The notes: a model not told the origin generated them from the letters alone. A stretch of 64,000 nucleotides of DNA from Paraperibacillus marinus (GCF_046237605.1 NZ_CP143542.1:1922001-1986000), one strand, 5' to 3'; shown: positions 15,702 through 24,938, counted from the stretch's first letter. Numbers and translations: made by a program.

Positions 15702-17171
15702 TCATTTTAATCCTTCTGTGAAAGACCCATAATTCCTCCGGCCATGCTGTATTCCGATCCATTTCATGGTGGTGAACTCCTCGAGGACCCATTCCCCATT
15801 AAACCGCCCGAGACCTGAATCTTTTTCTCCTCCAAATGGAACATGTGCCTCATCATTCACGGTCTGGTCGTTTACATGAATCATCCCGGTATGGATGGAG
15901 CGGGCAACCTTTACACCGCGTCCGATTTCCCCGGAATGAACGGCTCCACTCAGACCGTACGGATAAGAATTCGCCATTTCAATCACTTCTTCCTGTGATG
16001 AGAAAGGAATGATGGCAGCCACCGGACCGAAAATTTCATTGACGGCAATCGGCATGTCATTGGTTACCCCGGATAATACGGTAGGCTGCAATACATTGCC
16101 GTTCACTTCTCCGCCCAGCAGTACTTCGGCTCCCTGTCCGACACTTTCCTGGATATCCTTCAGAATGCGATCGACCTGAGCCCGGTTGATAAGAGGCCCT
16201 ACATGTGTATCCTTTTCGGCCGGGGAACCATACTTCAGCTTGGCTGCCATGGAAGTGAAGCGTTCTGTGAAGGCATCGACCAAGCTTTCATGAACAAATA
16301 TACGGTTTATAGCCATACATATCTGTCCCTGATGATAAAACTTGCCGAAGAGGGCTGATTCGACTGCATAATCAAGATCGGCATCCTCCAGCACGATAAA
16401 GACATTGTTGCCGCCAAGCTCGAGGGCAGCTTTTTTTAAATTTTTTCCTGCCAGCTCACCTATATGTCTGCCAACCTCAGTAGACCCGGTAAAGGAGATA
16501 AGGCGGGGGATAGGATGTGTGACGATATCATCGCCAATTTCAGAGCCTTTTCCTACAACTACATTCAGGAGTCCTTTCGGAAGTCCGGCAGCTTCAAAGA
16601 TGCTGGCAAAAATCAGGCCGCCCGTGACCGGCGTATCCGAAGCCGGCTTAATGACCACTGCATTCCCCGAAGCAAGGGCTGGTCCGATTGAACGGATGGC
16701 CAGGTGGAGCGGGAAATTCCAGGGGCTTATGATGCCTATGACACCAAGCGGGCTGCGATAGACCCGGTTTTCTTTGTCAGGATAGATGGAAGGAAGGATC
16801 CGCCCTTCCATCCGGAATGGGAAGGAGGCGGCTTCCTTCATGATGCTGATGGATGCCTGCAGCTCTACACCCGCTTTCATGACTGTGCTTCCGGCTTCCT
16901 TTACAAGCCACTCAATGATCAAATCCTGATTTTCTTCCATGATCGCAACTGCTTTTTCTATTATTTTCCTTTTGTTCTGTGGAAGCTCGCTGGCCCATTC
17001 CCGCTGTGCCCGTTCTGCCGCTTTATAGGCTTCGTCTAGGTCTTCTTTACTTGCCGATTGTATCAAAGTGAGTTCTTCACCGGTAAATGGGTTTGTATTC
17101 TTCATTTTCTTTGTACTTGAGCCATCTTTCCAAACTCCATCTATATAAATTTTTGAGAAGTCTGTATTCAT
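15702..17171 (-). CDS. NAD(P)-dependent aldehyde dehydrogenase, vanillin dehydrogenase-like
   Basis: A 489-residue aldehyde dehydrogenase with all catalytic parts: Asn in IISPWNFPLHL, the cofactor Lys in VIKPASDTP, the general-base Glu in LELGGNN and the nucleophile Cys in GQICMAINR. The closing EIFGPV and GGEKDSGLGRFNG segments are also present. Overall it resembles the YfmT (aromatic aldehyde, vanillin) group of Bacillus; the substrate remains inference. It is monocistronic, divergent from the LD-carboxypeptidase gene, and has its own terminator. Confidence 0.88.
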   Translation of the reverse strand: MNTDFSKIYIDGVWKDGSSTKKMKNTNPFTGEELTLIQSASKEDLDEAYKAAERAQREWASELPQNKRKIIEKAVAIMEENQDLIIEWLVKEAGSTVMKAGVELQASISIMKEAASFPFRMEGRILPSIYPDKENRVYRSPLGVIGIISPWNFPLHLAIRSIGPALASGNAVVIKPASDTPVTGGLIFASIFEAAGLPKGLLNVVVGKGSEIGDDIVTHPIPRLISFTGSTEVGRHIGELAGKNLKKAALELGGNNVFIVLEDADLDYAVESALFGKFYHQGQICMAINRIFVHESLVDAFTERFTSMAAKLKYGSPAEKDTHVGPLINRAQVDRILKDIQESVGQGAEVLLGGEVNGNVLQPTVLSGVTNDMPIAVNEIFGPVAAIIPFSSQEEVIEMANSYPYGLSGAVHSGEIGRGVKVARSIHTGMIHVNDQTVNDEAHVPFGGEKDSGLGRFNGEWVLEEFTTMKWIGIQHGRRNYGSFTEGLK

Positions 17172-17315
17172 GATTTAATCGCCCCTTTTTTAGTTAACTT
17201 CATCTGGCTTTTTACCTCCAGCCTGTTTTTTCTAAACGTTACAGCTGGCCAAGTTTTGATTGCCGGTCAGAACGATCACTGGTAAAATAATGAAAAATCA
17301 AGAGGGGGGATCACA

Positions 17316-18329
17316 TTGATCATTTATCCAGAACTAAAGAACGGAGATGCAATTGCTGTTACTGCCCCGTCATCAGGTGTTCCGGTGGAGTTGCACAGCC
17401 TTCTTTACCAGGCTTGCGAAAGGCTTGAAAAAAAGGGATACAGAATTCAGCTTGGCGATACAGCAGGGAAACAGGAAAAGGCGAAATCAGCACCTGCCGC
17501 TGTCCGGGCTGCCGAATTGAACGATCTTCTCTTAAACCCTGCTCTCGGGCTTATTCTCCCTCCATGGGGAGGAGAACTGCTGATAGAAATTCTTGAATAT
17601 GTGGACTTTAAGAAAATCAGGCCTAAATGGGTGCTGGGATATTCTGATGTGAGTTTGCTCCTCTTGGCCATCACTCTGAATACCGGCATCGCTACTGCAC
17701 ATGGAACAAACCTTGTGGACCTCAGGGGTGATTTTTCTGACAGCACAACGGCCATGTGGGAGAAAGTTCTTTCTGCCGGCAGGGGAAATACCATTACTCA
17801 AACTTCTTCACTTCTATATCAAAAAAAGTGGAATCATGAAGACCCTTCACCATGTGTTTTTCATTTGACAGAGGCGACAGAATGGAAAGTGGCAGGCAGC
17901 GAGAATGCAAAGATAAAAGGGAGGCTGCTGGGAGGGTGCCTGGATATTATCAGGCATATCGCCGGGACTCCGTTTGCAGATATTGACCGGTTCCGGGAGA
18001 AGCATATTGGACATGAACCAATTCTCTGGTACTTCGAGAATTGTGAAATGAATTGCACTGAATTGAGGAGGACACTCCTGCAATTAAAGTTAACAGGCTG
18101 GTTTAAGGGAATATCAGGAATCATGTTTGGCAGGAGCAATGCAAACCAGCCGGTTGAAGGGTACGAAGCAGCCGATTTATACCTGGAGCTGACACAGGAG
18201 CTCGGAGTCCCGGTTATTTACGATATTGACTGCGGCCATATGCCGCCGCAAATGACGCTCATCAATGGGGCATGGGCGGAGGTTGAAGTGTCAGGCGGGA
18301 AGGGGAGCGTGGTGCAAAAATTCGTATAA
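17316..18329 (+). CDS. S66-family serine peptidase (LD-carboxypeptidase / MccF-like)
   Basis: A 337-residue cytosolic serine peptidase of family S66. The nucleophile Ser110 lies in WVLGYSDVS, the acidic residue in WYFENCEMN (about 241-244) and the His in CGHMPP (about 308), the usual Ser-Glu-His order. The N-terminal GDAIAVTAPSSG is family-typical. Members trim the terminal D-Ala from tetrapeptide muropeptides during wall recycling or inactivate microcin C-like peptide nucleotides (MccF); the sequence alone does not decide. TTG 17316 is chosen because AGAGGGGGGA precedes it at the right distance. Confidence 0.87.
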   Translation: MIIYPELKNGDAIAVTAPSSGVPVELHSLLYQACERLEKKGYRIQLGDTAGKQEKAKSAPAAVRAAELNDLLLNPALGLILPPWGGELLIEILEYVDFKKIRPKWVLGYSDVSLLLLAITLNTGIATAHGTNLVDLRGDFSDSTTAMWEKVLSAGRGNTITQTSSLLYQKKWNHEDPSPCVFHLTEATEWKVAGSENAKIKGRLLGGCLDIIRHIAGTPFADIDRFREKHIGHEPILWYFENCEMNCTELRRTLLQLKLTGWFKGISGIMFGRSNANQPVEGYEAADLYLELTQELGVPVIYDIDCGHMPPQMTLINGAWAEVEVSGGKGSVVQKFV

Positions 18330-18388
18330 AAGGTAATTGAGGCTTTGTGATTGCAGGAATACCATGCCAAAAAGAGGAGAAGGGCACA

Positions 18389-18526
18389 GTGATTATAAGA
18401 AAGGCTGTATATCCAGATGCAGCCGGGATTGCAAGCGTACATATTGAGAGCTGGAAAAACAGTTATAAACACATTGTACAGGACTCATATCTTGCTGCGA
18501 TGGATTTGAATGACAGGATTGACTAA
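18389..18526 (+). pseudogene. Truncated GNAT acetyltransferase N-terminus
   Basis: GTG start with AGGAGAAGGG upstream. The 45 residues read IIRKAVYPDAAGIASVHIES then WKNSYKHIVQDSYLAAM, the first strand and two helices of a GNAT fold. It then stops, where an intact family member needs about 100 more residues including acetyl-CoA-binding motif A. The sequence that follows is a hairpin and repeats, so the 3' part was probably replaced. Confidence 0.65.
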
Positions 18527-18548
18527 TCAAGAATCGAGTCATAAACTA

Positions 18549-18586
18549 AGCCGGCTAGGGCAAGAAAGAGCTTCCCCTAGCCGGCT
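18549..18586. repeat. 12-bp perfect hairpin
   Basis: AGCCGGCTAGGG and CCCTAGCCGGCT pair perfectly around a 14-base loop, shortly after the truncated GNAT gene. No T tract follows. It starts the repeat-rich interval 18527-19074, which holds no gene. Confidence 0.55.
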
Positions 18587-18615
18587 CGTCTTATGCTTGG
18601 ATAACGCTTAAGTCA

Positions 18616-18730
18616 GACTAAGCTTCTGTCACAGCAATCGCTTGCCAATCAGCAAGTCTCCTTTCGCTAACGCATAAGCGCGACTAAGCTTCTGTCTTCT
18701 CTTACACTCGCCAATCAGCAAGTCTTCTTT
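18616..18730. repeat. Direct repeat, two copies of about 49 bp with 66-bp period
   Basis: GACTAAGCTTCTGTC...GCCAATCAGCAAGTCTCCTTT at 18616-18664 recurs as GACTAAGCTTCTGTC...GCCAATCAGCAAGTCTTCTTT at 18682-18730. The copies differ only in the middle. Between them (TAACGCATAAGCG) there is partial similarity to the bases just before the first copy. No coding sense is seen. Confidence 0.7.
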
Positions 18731-18789
18731 ATCGGGTTTCTGCCTGCCATAATAGAGACAATTTCAATATAAGTACCTGAACATTGAGC

Positions 18790-18975
18790 TATAAATCAGT
18801 TTTATTGTGCAGGCGCCGCATTTTTCACTTTTCATTGCGAGAGCAGCGGGAAAGGTGAGACCCCGCCGGAAAAACCGAGGAGGCTCATCGACCGCCCCGC
18901 TGAAAGCGAGTGCCTGGAGCGGAAATCCACTTTTTTGTCTAATAGCCACCATATTTGTGAAAACAGCCTTTTTAA
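18790..18975 (-). repeat. Degenerate copy of a widespread Bacillus intergenic repeat
   Basis: Read on the minus strand the stretch begins AAGGCTGTTTTCAC and continues GTGGATTTCCGCTCCAGGCA, TCGCTTTCAGCGGGGCGGTC, GAGCCTCCTCGG and GCGGGGTCTCACC. I recognise this as the kind of non-coding repeat scattered through many Bacillus-group genomes. Fragments also occur at 2601-2648 and 23691-23722. Confidence 0.65.
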
Positions 18976-19074
18976 AACAGGGGTAAGATTATTGAGGAAG
19001 ATGAATTGGAAATAGGAGGATGCCAATACCGGGAAGCAGCTTATTATTGGGAGAACATAGATAAAATACAGATA

Positions 19075-19117
19075 AAGCTGGCTGAATAGGAATGGATGCC
19101 ATTCAATCAGCCAGCTT
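19075..19117 (-). terminator. Terminator of the sortase operon
   Basis: AAGCTGGCTGAAT and ATTCAATCAGCCAGCTT form a long stem that includes the last codons of the sortase gene; on the minus strand it runs into TTATCTGTATTTTATC. Confidence 0.6.
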
Positions 19118-19750
19118 CTGGTCTGCAAGATATGCTGTAAGGATATAACGTTCAGGGGCAGAACCTGCAAAATGAAAAGGATAGCAGGTGCTTACCGTAA
19201 GAGTTGCCCTTGGTTTAGGAACGATCACTGTCCGGTCATTGGCATCAACGATTCGGACCTTGTATACTTTATAGGTGAATTCCCCAGCTGAGGTCTGGAC
19301 GATAAGTTCGTCTCCTTCGCCCACATCGCCCAGCTTCCTGAAAACCGTGTCACGATGGCCTGAAAGGACTGAATTATCCTGTTCACCGGGAAGGACACTG
19401 CCTGCAAAATGACCCACTCCCTTTACAAGTTCATCCTCGTCAGTTCCATGGAAGATAGGAAGCTTTGCATGGAGTTTAGGAATGATCAAATCACCGATAA
19501 GATCCCCCTGCTTCGGCCGTTCAGGATAAAGAATCCCTGGGGCGCGCTTCTCTTTTTTCAGTGGAGCTGCAGATGCATGACTTTCTTTGCCTGCAGGTGC
19601 ATGGGAAGAAGTTTTGTATAGGAAATACCCCATGGCGAATTTATATAAATTTGTCGTCGAAAACCAGACTCCGCCGCCTATCAGTATCAGTGAACATAGA
19701 AGAAGAATCAACCGCCCCCGGCGGTTGATCTTTTTATTTGTTCTTGTCAT
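19103..19750 (-). CDS. srtD: Class D sortase
   Basis: A 215-residue membrane-anchored transpeptidase: basic N-terminus, one membrane span (about residues 13-31), a linker, then the sortase domain (about 80-215). The catalytic triad is His132 (LSGHRDT), Cys189 (VSTCYPF) and Arg201 (PERYILTA). The TLTVSTC and GHRD patterns fit class D (YhcS-like) sortases of Bacillus. The gene lies one base after the LPKTA protein at 19752-21191, so enzyme and substrate are made from one transcript, which explains the enzyme's target. Confidence 0.93.
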   Translation of the reverse strand: MTRTNKKINRRGRLILLLCSLILIGGGVWFSTTNLYKFAMGYFLYKTSSHAPAGKESHASAAPLKKEKRAPGILYPERPKQGDLIGDLIIPKLHAKLPIFHGTDEDELVKGVGHFAGSVLPGEQDNSVLSGHRDTVFRKLGDVGEGDELIVQTSAGEFTYKVYKVRIVDANDRTVIVPKPRATLTVSTCYPFHFAGSAPERYILTAYLADQKLAD

Positions 19751-19751
19751 C

Positions 19752-21191
19752 TTATGCTGCCCTCAGTTTCCGGAAAAGGAAGAATCCGGAGAGAATCAGG
19801 ATCAAGCCGATGGCTGCATTGGATATATAACTGGATGCTGTTTTTGGAAGCTTTGCGCCGTTTACCGTCTTATGGGAGGGATCCGGCTTTTTCGCAGTTT
19901 TGATCAAATGTGCTGGTTTTACCTTTTTAGGCGCTGCATTAGTCTGCTTAACTTCTTTGACAGATTCTTTGATCTGGTTTCCTTTATCCTGTATGGCATC
20001 TGAATCCACCATTTCGCCAGTAATGATCAAATCGGCAAGGAATTCGCCCTTAGAGTTATACAGCATGATTTTGAGGCTGGCGCCTTTTAGTTCATCCAGC
20101 TTAAGCAGGTCTGCGATCGTTATGGGATGATCCTTGCCATCCTTCACGAGGAAGTAAGCTGCCTTTAAATCAAAGATTGCCAGAAACTCGTCATAAATGG
20201 AAATCACTTCTGCGATATCCGCAGCTGTGAGTTCATCGATGGTTTCAAAATCGTCAAAACCGGCCATCCTGTCCCCAAGTGCCTCCATTCGTTCAAGAAT
20301 GGCTGGATCGGCAAGTTTAGATTCAATTGAATTTAGATGATTTTCTATCTTAGTCAGCTCTGCCTGTGTTAAACCAAGTTCATCTTCAAAAATCGGCATC
20401 ATGTCCTCAGCGGCGTTATCATCTGAATCGCCGCCTTCTGTAAAGCTCCATACATCCTCTTCTAATTGGTCGATGAAAATATAATCATCGATTTTTTTAC
20501 CGTTTTCTTTGAGGAGGGCAAACAATTCTGCCTGGGTCAATCCGTAATTTTCCTGGAAGTAATCCAGATTTCTAAAATCCTTTTGTATAACATCTCCCAG
20601 TGTTTCACGAACTTCTTCCACACTGCTGTAGTAGGCAAGCTCATCTCCCCAGCCCGCAATATAGCTTTCAATAAATGTCTTTGTGACTGGAATGCCACGG
20701 GTTGCGGATATATCCTCTAAGTAACTCTGAAGATCTGCCTCAAATGAGGGGTCCTGGACAACCTCTCCGTCTTCTTCTTCATCGGGATTCGGCTCATCCA
20801 GATAAGAAGAAACTGCATCATAAAGATCATCCACATAAATATAGTCACTCAGCTCTTCGCCATAGGACTTCAGAAGCTTTTCAAGGCTTCCGGCATCTAA
20901 TTCGTATTCTTCATATATTCCATTCAGATTGCTAAGGTCTTTCTTGATAACCCTGCCCAGGAAGAAATTAAGTTCACTGACCTTCTGGAAATCTGCCAGA
21001 GTGGTTTCGTAAGCTGCAAGCACTCTCTCAAGATCGGCAATGGTGACTTCCTTCCCGCGGATCAAACTTGCTTTTTCTAAATAGGTTTTCAGGTCATTAT
21101 TGAATTGGGGTGATTGAGCTGCGTGTGTGATACCCGGAAAGAAGGCAAGCAGCAAAGATAAAGATAATAAAATGGCGCCCAGTTTTTTCAT
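19752..21191 (-). CDS. Acidic surface protein with LPKTA sorting signal (processed acidic surface protein family)
   Basis: A 479-residue secreted protein. It has a signal peptide (about 1-24, KKLGAILLSLSLLLAFFPG) and two tandem acidic repeats of about 105 residues (from FNNDLKTYLEKASLIRG and FEADLQSYLEDISATRG, each containing a KKDLSNL/QKDFRNL and a DYIYVDDL/DYIFIDQL block). A third acidic region, a Lys-rich wall-spanning region and a C-terminal LPKTA signal with membrane anchor and basic tail follow. The pairing of such a protein with a class D sortase is a known Firmicutes arrangement. Physiological role unknown; surface display is well supported. GGGAGA precedes the ATG. Confidence 0.88.
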   Translation of the reverse strand: MKKLGAILLSLSLLLAFFPGITHAAQSPQFNNDLKTYLEKASLIRGKEVTIADLERVLAAYETTLADFQKVSELNFFLGRVIKKDLSNLNGIYEEYELDAGSLEKLLKSYGEELSDYIYVDDLYDAVSSYLDEPNPDEEEDGEVVQDPSFEADLQSYLEDISATRGIPVTKTFIESYIAGWGDELAYYSSVEEVRETLGDVIQKDFRNLDYFQENYGLTQAELFALLKENGKKIDDYIFIDQLEEDVWSFTEGGDSDDNAAEDMMPIFEDELGLTQAELTKIENHLNSIESKLADPAILERMEALGDRMAGFDDFETIDELTAADIAEVISIYDEFLAIFDLKAAYFLVKDGKDHPITIADLLKLDELKGASLKIMLYNSKGEFLADLIITGEMVDSDAIQDKGNQIKESVKEVKQTNAAPKKVKPAHLIKTAKKPDPSHKTVNGAKLPKTASSYISNAAIGLILILSGFFLFRKLRAA

Positions 21192-21377
21192 GCATATCTC
21201 CCTTTTTGTTATGTATCAAAACTATGTTTCTAGAAAATTATAAGATACTGTGGATAAATAGACAATGAGGATAATATTTCCAATTCAGGCGCGAAGCAAT
21301 AGTGAAATTCAAAGTTGAAATACCATGCATATGCTAAAATGGAAATATCAGAAAATTCAGGAGGTGTAGTTTAACTC

Positions 21378-22436
21378 ATGTATCCGATATTTGATGGACA
21401 TAATGATACGCTATTAGATTTACTAAAGGGGGAAAAAGGGGAGCCCCGATCCTTTTATGAGGACACCCGTAAGGGGCATCTGGATTATCCCCGAGCAATA
21501 AGGGGAGGATTTGCCGGCGGTTTTTTCGCAATGTACACGCCAAATCCTGAGCCGGGGAAAAAGACCATCTTAACAGAACAGGGATATCAGGTTCCGCTTG
21601 CCGAACCTATTTCCCATGAGTATGCTTTCACACATACAAAAGCGATGGCCCAAACGCTGTTTCAATTGGAAAAGGAATCAAATGGGAGGGTCAAAGTAAT
21701 AAGGAAAGCGGAAGAATTAGCAGACTGCATCAAACGTGGAGTTATGGCAGCCGTGTATCATATTGAGGGTGCAGAGGCCATTGATCCTGATTTCAGAAAC
21801 CTTCATCTTTTTTATAAAGAAGGACTGAGATCTCTTGGGATTGTATGGAGCAGGCCGAATCGATATGGTGAAGGAGTTCCGTTTCAATATCCATCCTCTC
21901 CTGATATGGGCGGCGGACTCACCGGGGAAGGACTTCGCTTGGTGAAGGAGTGCAACAGGCTCGGAATCATGATTGATACATCGCATTTAACTGAGAAGGG
22001 TTTCTGGAATACAGCAGAAGTATCTGATGCCCCCATTGTTGCCAGCCATTCCAATGCCCATGCCATTTGTGCCCATTCACGAAATCTTACCGACAGTCAG
22101 CTTGCGGCAATTGCTTCAAGCGGGGGAGTAGCCGGGATAAATTTCTCAGTCAGCATGCTTCGTCAAGACGGCGGGCGGGATCCGGATACCCCGCTTATGG
22201 AAATCGTTAGGCATATTGAGTACATAGCAGAAAAGTTCGGAGTTGACCATGTTGCTTTTGGATCGGATTTTGACGGAACCTTCATACCCAATGAAATAGG
22301 GGATGTCACCGGCCTGCCGAAGCTTCTTTCTGCCTTGAAAGCCAGGGGCTTCCGGGATAGGGATATCAGGAAGATAGCCTATGAAAATTGGCAAAGAGTA
22401 TTACTTAATACCTGGAAGGAACCAGTGCCGGTATAA
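21378..22436 (+). CDS. Membrane-type dipeptidase (peptidase M19, renal dipeptidase family)
   Basis: A 352-residue amidohydrolase-fold zinc dipeptidase. The metal ligands are visible: DGHNDTLLDLL near the N-terminus, Glu in VYHIEGAEA, His in MIDTSHLTEKG, His in IVASHSNAHA, and Asp in AFGSDFDGT. Such enzymes hydrolyse a broad range of dipeptides, including ones with a D-amino acid at the C-terminus. There is no signal peptide, so it acts in the cytosol. Monocistronic; GGAGGTG lies 11 bases before the ATG and a hairpin follows the stop. Confidence 0.92.
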   Translation: MYPIFDGHNDTLLDLLKGEKGEPRSFYEDTRKGHLDYPRAIRGGFAGGFFAMYTPNPEPGKKTILTEQGYQVPLAEPISHEYAFTHTKAMAQTLFQLEKESNGRVKVIRKAEELADCIKRGVMAAVYHIEGAEAIDPDFRNLHLFYKEGLRSLGIVWSRPNRYGEGVPFQYPSSPDMGGGLTGEGLRLVKECNRLGIMIDTSHLTEKGFWNTAEVSDAPIVASHSNAHAICAHSRNLTDSQLAAIASSGGVAGINFSVSMLRQDGGRDPDTPLMEIVRHIEYIAEKFGVDHVAFGSDFDGTFIPNEIGDVTGLPKLLSALKARGFRDRDIRKIAYENWQRVLLNTWKEPVPV

Positions 22437-22442
22437 GAAAAA

Positions 22443-22471
22443 CGCGGGAGAGGCAGATCCTTTCCCGCTAT
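22443..22471 (+). terminator. Hairpin terminator of the dipeptidase gene
   Basis: CGCGGGAGAGG and CCTTTCCCGC pair around CAGAT directly after the stop codon; the T-rich tail is poor, so efficiency is uncertain. Confidence 0.45.
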
Positions 22472-22486
22472 CCTCTTGCACTGAAG

Positions 22487-22657
22487 TTAATTCTTCATTT
22501 TGTCTAAATCATTATGTACTTTCAAAAGACTGGATAATAATGCCCTGAATTTGCTTTTATCCTGATGGGGTGTTTCATCCAGTTCCTTTTTGATCTCATG
22601 GCTTCTATTTAAAAGGTCATTTATTTTTTGCTGAAGTTTGCAGTTCGTACTTTCCAT
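22487..22657 (-). CDS. 56-residue helical small protein
   Basis: Encodes 56 residues starting MESTNCKLQQKINDLLNRSH and ending HNDLDKMKN, rich in Lys, Leu and Asn with heptad-like spacing, so probably a short helical hairpin. GGGAGAAAG lies about seven bases before ATG 22657. It recalls the size and charge of small Bacillus regulatory or spore proteins, but I recognise no family. It is isolated between the dipeptidase gene and the DUF975 gene. Confidence 0.55.
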   Translation of the reverse strand: MESTNCKLQQKINDLLNRSHEIKKELDETPHQDKSKFRALLSSLLKVHNDLDKMKN

Positions 22658-22926
22658 TGCTTTCTTTCTCCCATAAATTAATTTCTTATCTTACTATAAT
22701 TTATCAGAAAAACATTACCAATAGGTGTATCTTTTATTAAAAATTCATTTCATTCGTATCCATCCTATTACTTATGAGCTTATTTTTCTTTTAAAAAATC
22801 AGGAATAAAGACTGAATGGAAAAATAGGATTATAGTCAGGCGGAGGGAAGGATTAACACTGAAATTCTTGTATCATTAAGGAATTTACGGTGGTATAATC
22901 TTCCTGATGTAAAGGAGGAGAAAAGA

Positions 22927-23607
22927 TTGACTATATCGGGCATCAAACAAGAAGCAAAAATTACGTTAAAAGGAAGGTGGGGGCTGGCGGTACTCCTGAC
23001 TTTCTTGTACTTCCTAATTACGGTGGTCCCCAGTCTTGCAGTGGAAATAGGTACTGCAGGGGGATTGGATAATTGGCTGTACCAGGAGAGTCCGACACCG
23101 GGTGCGCAGGCTTTCAATATTATATTCACCCTTGCCCTGTTCCCGCTTTCCGCTGGATACTATTGGTTCTTCCTGTCTGAATCCAGGAGAGAGGGCCGTC
23201 CCATTTCTTATGCTTTTTCCATTTATAAGAACCCGGGCTTATCATTAAAGATCATAGGCGCGTATATCATGATCAGCATCTTCACCATACTTTGGACTTT
23301 ATTATTGATCATACCAGGAATCATAAAAGGGATATCCTATTCACAAACCATATTCATCCTGAAAGACAATCCGGAGCTGTCAATTTTTGAAGCGATCAGA
23401 AAAAGCAAAAAGCTGATGAAGGGACACAAATGGAAGTTCTTTCTTCTGTCTCTCAGCTTTATCGGGTGGGGCCTCCTCACCATCTTCACCCTGGGCATAG
23501 GATTGTTGTGGCTCATTCCATATACCCTTACTTCATGGTGTGTTTTTTACAACCGAATCAGTCATGTGCACGAGGATGACCATACAGAAAAAGAAATACA
23601 AATTTAG
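22927..23607 (+). CDS. DUF975 integral membrane protein
   Basis: A 226-residue polytopic membrane protein with about five hydrophobic segments. The N-terminal ISGIKQEAKITLKGRWGLAV and the central SYSQTIFILKDNPELSIFEA followed by IRKSKKLMKGHKWKFF are hallmarks of DUF975. The molecular function of the family is unknown. TTG 22927 is chosen: AAGGAGGAGAAAAGA precedes it. A strong terminator follows, so it is monocistronic. Confidence 0.85.
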   Translation: MTISGIKQEAKITLKGRWGLAVLLTFLYFLITVVPSLAVEIGTAGGLDNWLYQESPTPGAQAFNIIFTLALFPLSAGYYWFFLSESRREGRPISYAFSIYKNPGLSLKIIGAYIMISIFTILWTLLLIIPGIIKGISYSQTIFILKDNPELSIFEAIRKSKKLMKGHKWKFFLLSLSFIGWGLLTIFTLGIGLLWLIPYTLTSWCVFYNRISHVHEDDHTEKEIQI

Positions 23608-23617
23608 AATTTTGTTT

Positions 23618-23668
23618 CAAGAGGCTGCCCGAAAGCATATGCTTTTGAGGTATCCTCTTTTTTTTTGG
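23618..23668 (+). terminator. Rho-independent terminator
   Basis: AAGAGG..CC..AAAGC-ATAT-GCTTT..GG..CCTCTT followed by TTTTTTT closes the DUF975 gene. Confidence 0.75.
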
Positions 23669-23690
23669 CTGTTAACGCATAGATTGCGGC

Positions 23691-23722
23691 TATTGAATAA
23701 GAAAGTTGATTACCAGTGCAGG
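23691..23722. repeat. Short Bacillus-repeat fragment
   Basis: GATTGCGGCTATTGAATAAGAAAGTTGATT matches the fragment at 2601-2648. The rest of 23669-23883 shows no other structure. Confidence 0.45.
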
Positions 23723-23883
23723 CAATGACTTTTAGCAGGGCGTGCGGTTTACTACTCAAATTCTAGACAGTGCCCCAGGACAAGATTTTGATTTAGCTCT
23801 AATATTTAGTCCTGTTTTAAAATGTTGGATAGAGTAAACTTTTTGTGCTATATGTCATACTTATATGCCAAGGGGGGAAACAC

Positions 23884-24693
23884 ATGGAGGAAAACGTACT
23901 GCTTGCAATCGGGCTTACTTTATTTGCAGGGCTGGCAACGGGGATCGGAAGCCTGCTGGCCTTTTTTACTAAAACAACAAATACTAAATTTCTCTCAATA
24001 GCACTTGGTTTTTCTGCTGGTGTCATGATATATGTATCGATGATTGAAATATTTGTGAAAGCAAAGGATGCGCTCGTGAACGCGCTGGGTAAAACTGGCG
24101 GGAATTGGGCAACTGTGGCAGGATTTTTCGGGGGGATATTACTAATAGCGGCTATTGATAAATTCATACCGAAGCAGGGAAATCCGCATGAATTGAAAAC
24201 GGTTGAGGAAATGAATCCACCTGGAAATCCGGCTGTCGATCCGGCTCTTCTCAAGATGGGAACCTTCACTGCACTGGCCATCGCCATTCATAATTTTCCG
24301 GAAGGGATCGCGACCTTTGCGTCGGTCCTGCAGGACCCGGCCCTTGGCTTTGCCATTGCTTTTGCGATAGCCATTCATAATATTCCAGAGGGGATAGCTG
24401 TATCGGTACCCGTTTATTTTGCAACTGGAGATAAGAAGAAAGCATTCAAATTATCTTTTCTTTCGGGGTTGTCTGAGCCGGTAGGAGCCATCGTCGCATA
24501 CTTTATTCTAATGCCATTTCTCAATGACATTATGTTCGGCATCATTTTTGCTGCGGTCGCCGGGATTATGGTTTTCATTTCACTTGACGAACTGCTTCCG
24601 GCCGCAAAAAAATATGACGAGGACCATCTGTCCATTTATGGCTTAATCGGCGGGATGGCCGTAATGGCACTGAGTCTGCTTCTATTTATATAA
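23884..24693 (+). CDS. zupT: ZIP-family metal transporter (ZupT-like)
   Basis: A 269-residue protein with eight membrane helices. The two metal-binding helices carry AIAIHNFPEGIATF and AIAIHNIPEGIAVS, the His/Glu motifs typical of GufA/ZupT-type ZIP transporters that import zinc and other divalent metals. Helix six has the FLSGLSEPVGA motif. ATG 23884 follows AAGGGGGGAAACAC; an upstream in-frame ATG (23845) would place a soluble tail before the first helix and is less likely. Monocistronic with its own terminator; no Zur box was recognised upstream. Confidence 0.92.
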   Translation: MEENVLLAIGLTLFAGLATGIGSLLAFFTKTTNTKFLSIALGFSAGVMIYVSMIEIFVKAKDALVNALGKTGGNWATVAGFFGGILLIAAIDKFIPKQGNPHELKTVEEMNPPGNPAVDPALLKMGTFTALAIAIHNFPEGIATFASVLQDPALGFAIAFAIAIHNIPEGIAVSVPVYFATGDKKKAFKLSFLSGLSEPVGAIVAYFILMPFLNDIMFGIIFAAVAGIMVFISLDELLPAAKKYDEDHLSIYGLIGGMAVMALSLLLFI

Positions 24694-24727
24694 TCTGGAA
24701 GCTGGATTGGCAAGAACAGCTGCATAG

Positions 24728-24766
24728 AAAAAGGAGTCCGGAAAATAGCTATCCAGACTCCTTTTC
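24728..24766 (+). terminator. Rho-independent terminator of zupT
   Basis: AAAAAGGAGTC and GACTCCTTTT pair, with an inner GGA/TCC stem, ending in a T tract. Confidence 0.75.
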
Positions 24767-24938
24767 TTCTATTTTAGGCATAAAAATAATAAGACTTTTT
24801 TCAAAAAACTCCTTCTTAAACCGGAGCGTGAGAAGAGTTCGCTGTGATAAAAACAATATACCAGCTTCCAATACAGTCTTAAGTCACCTATCTTCCGAAA
24901 AAAAACCACAAGTTTAACACGCAAATCGACAATAATAA

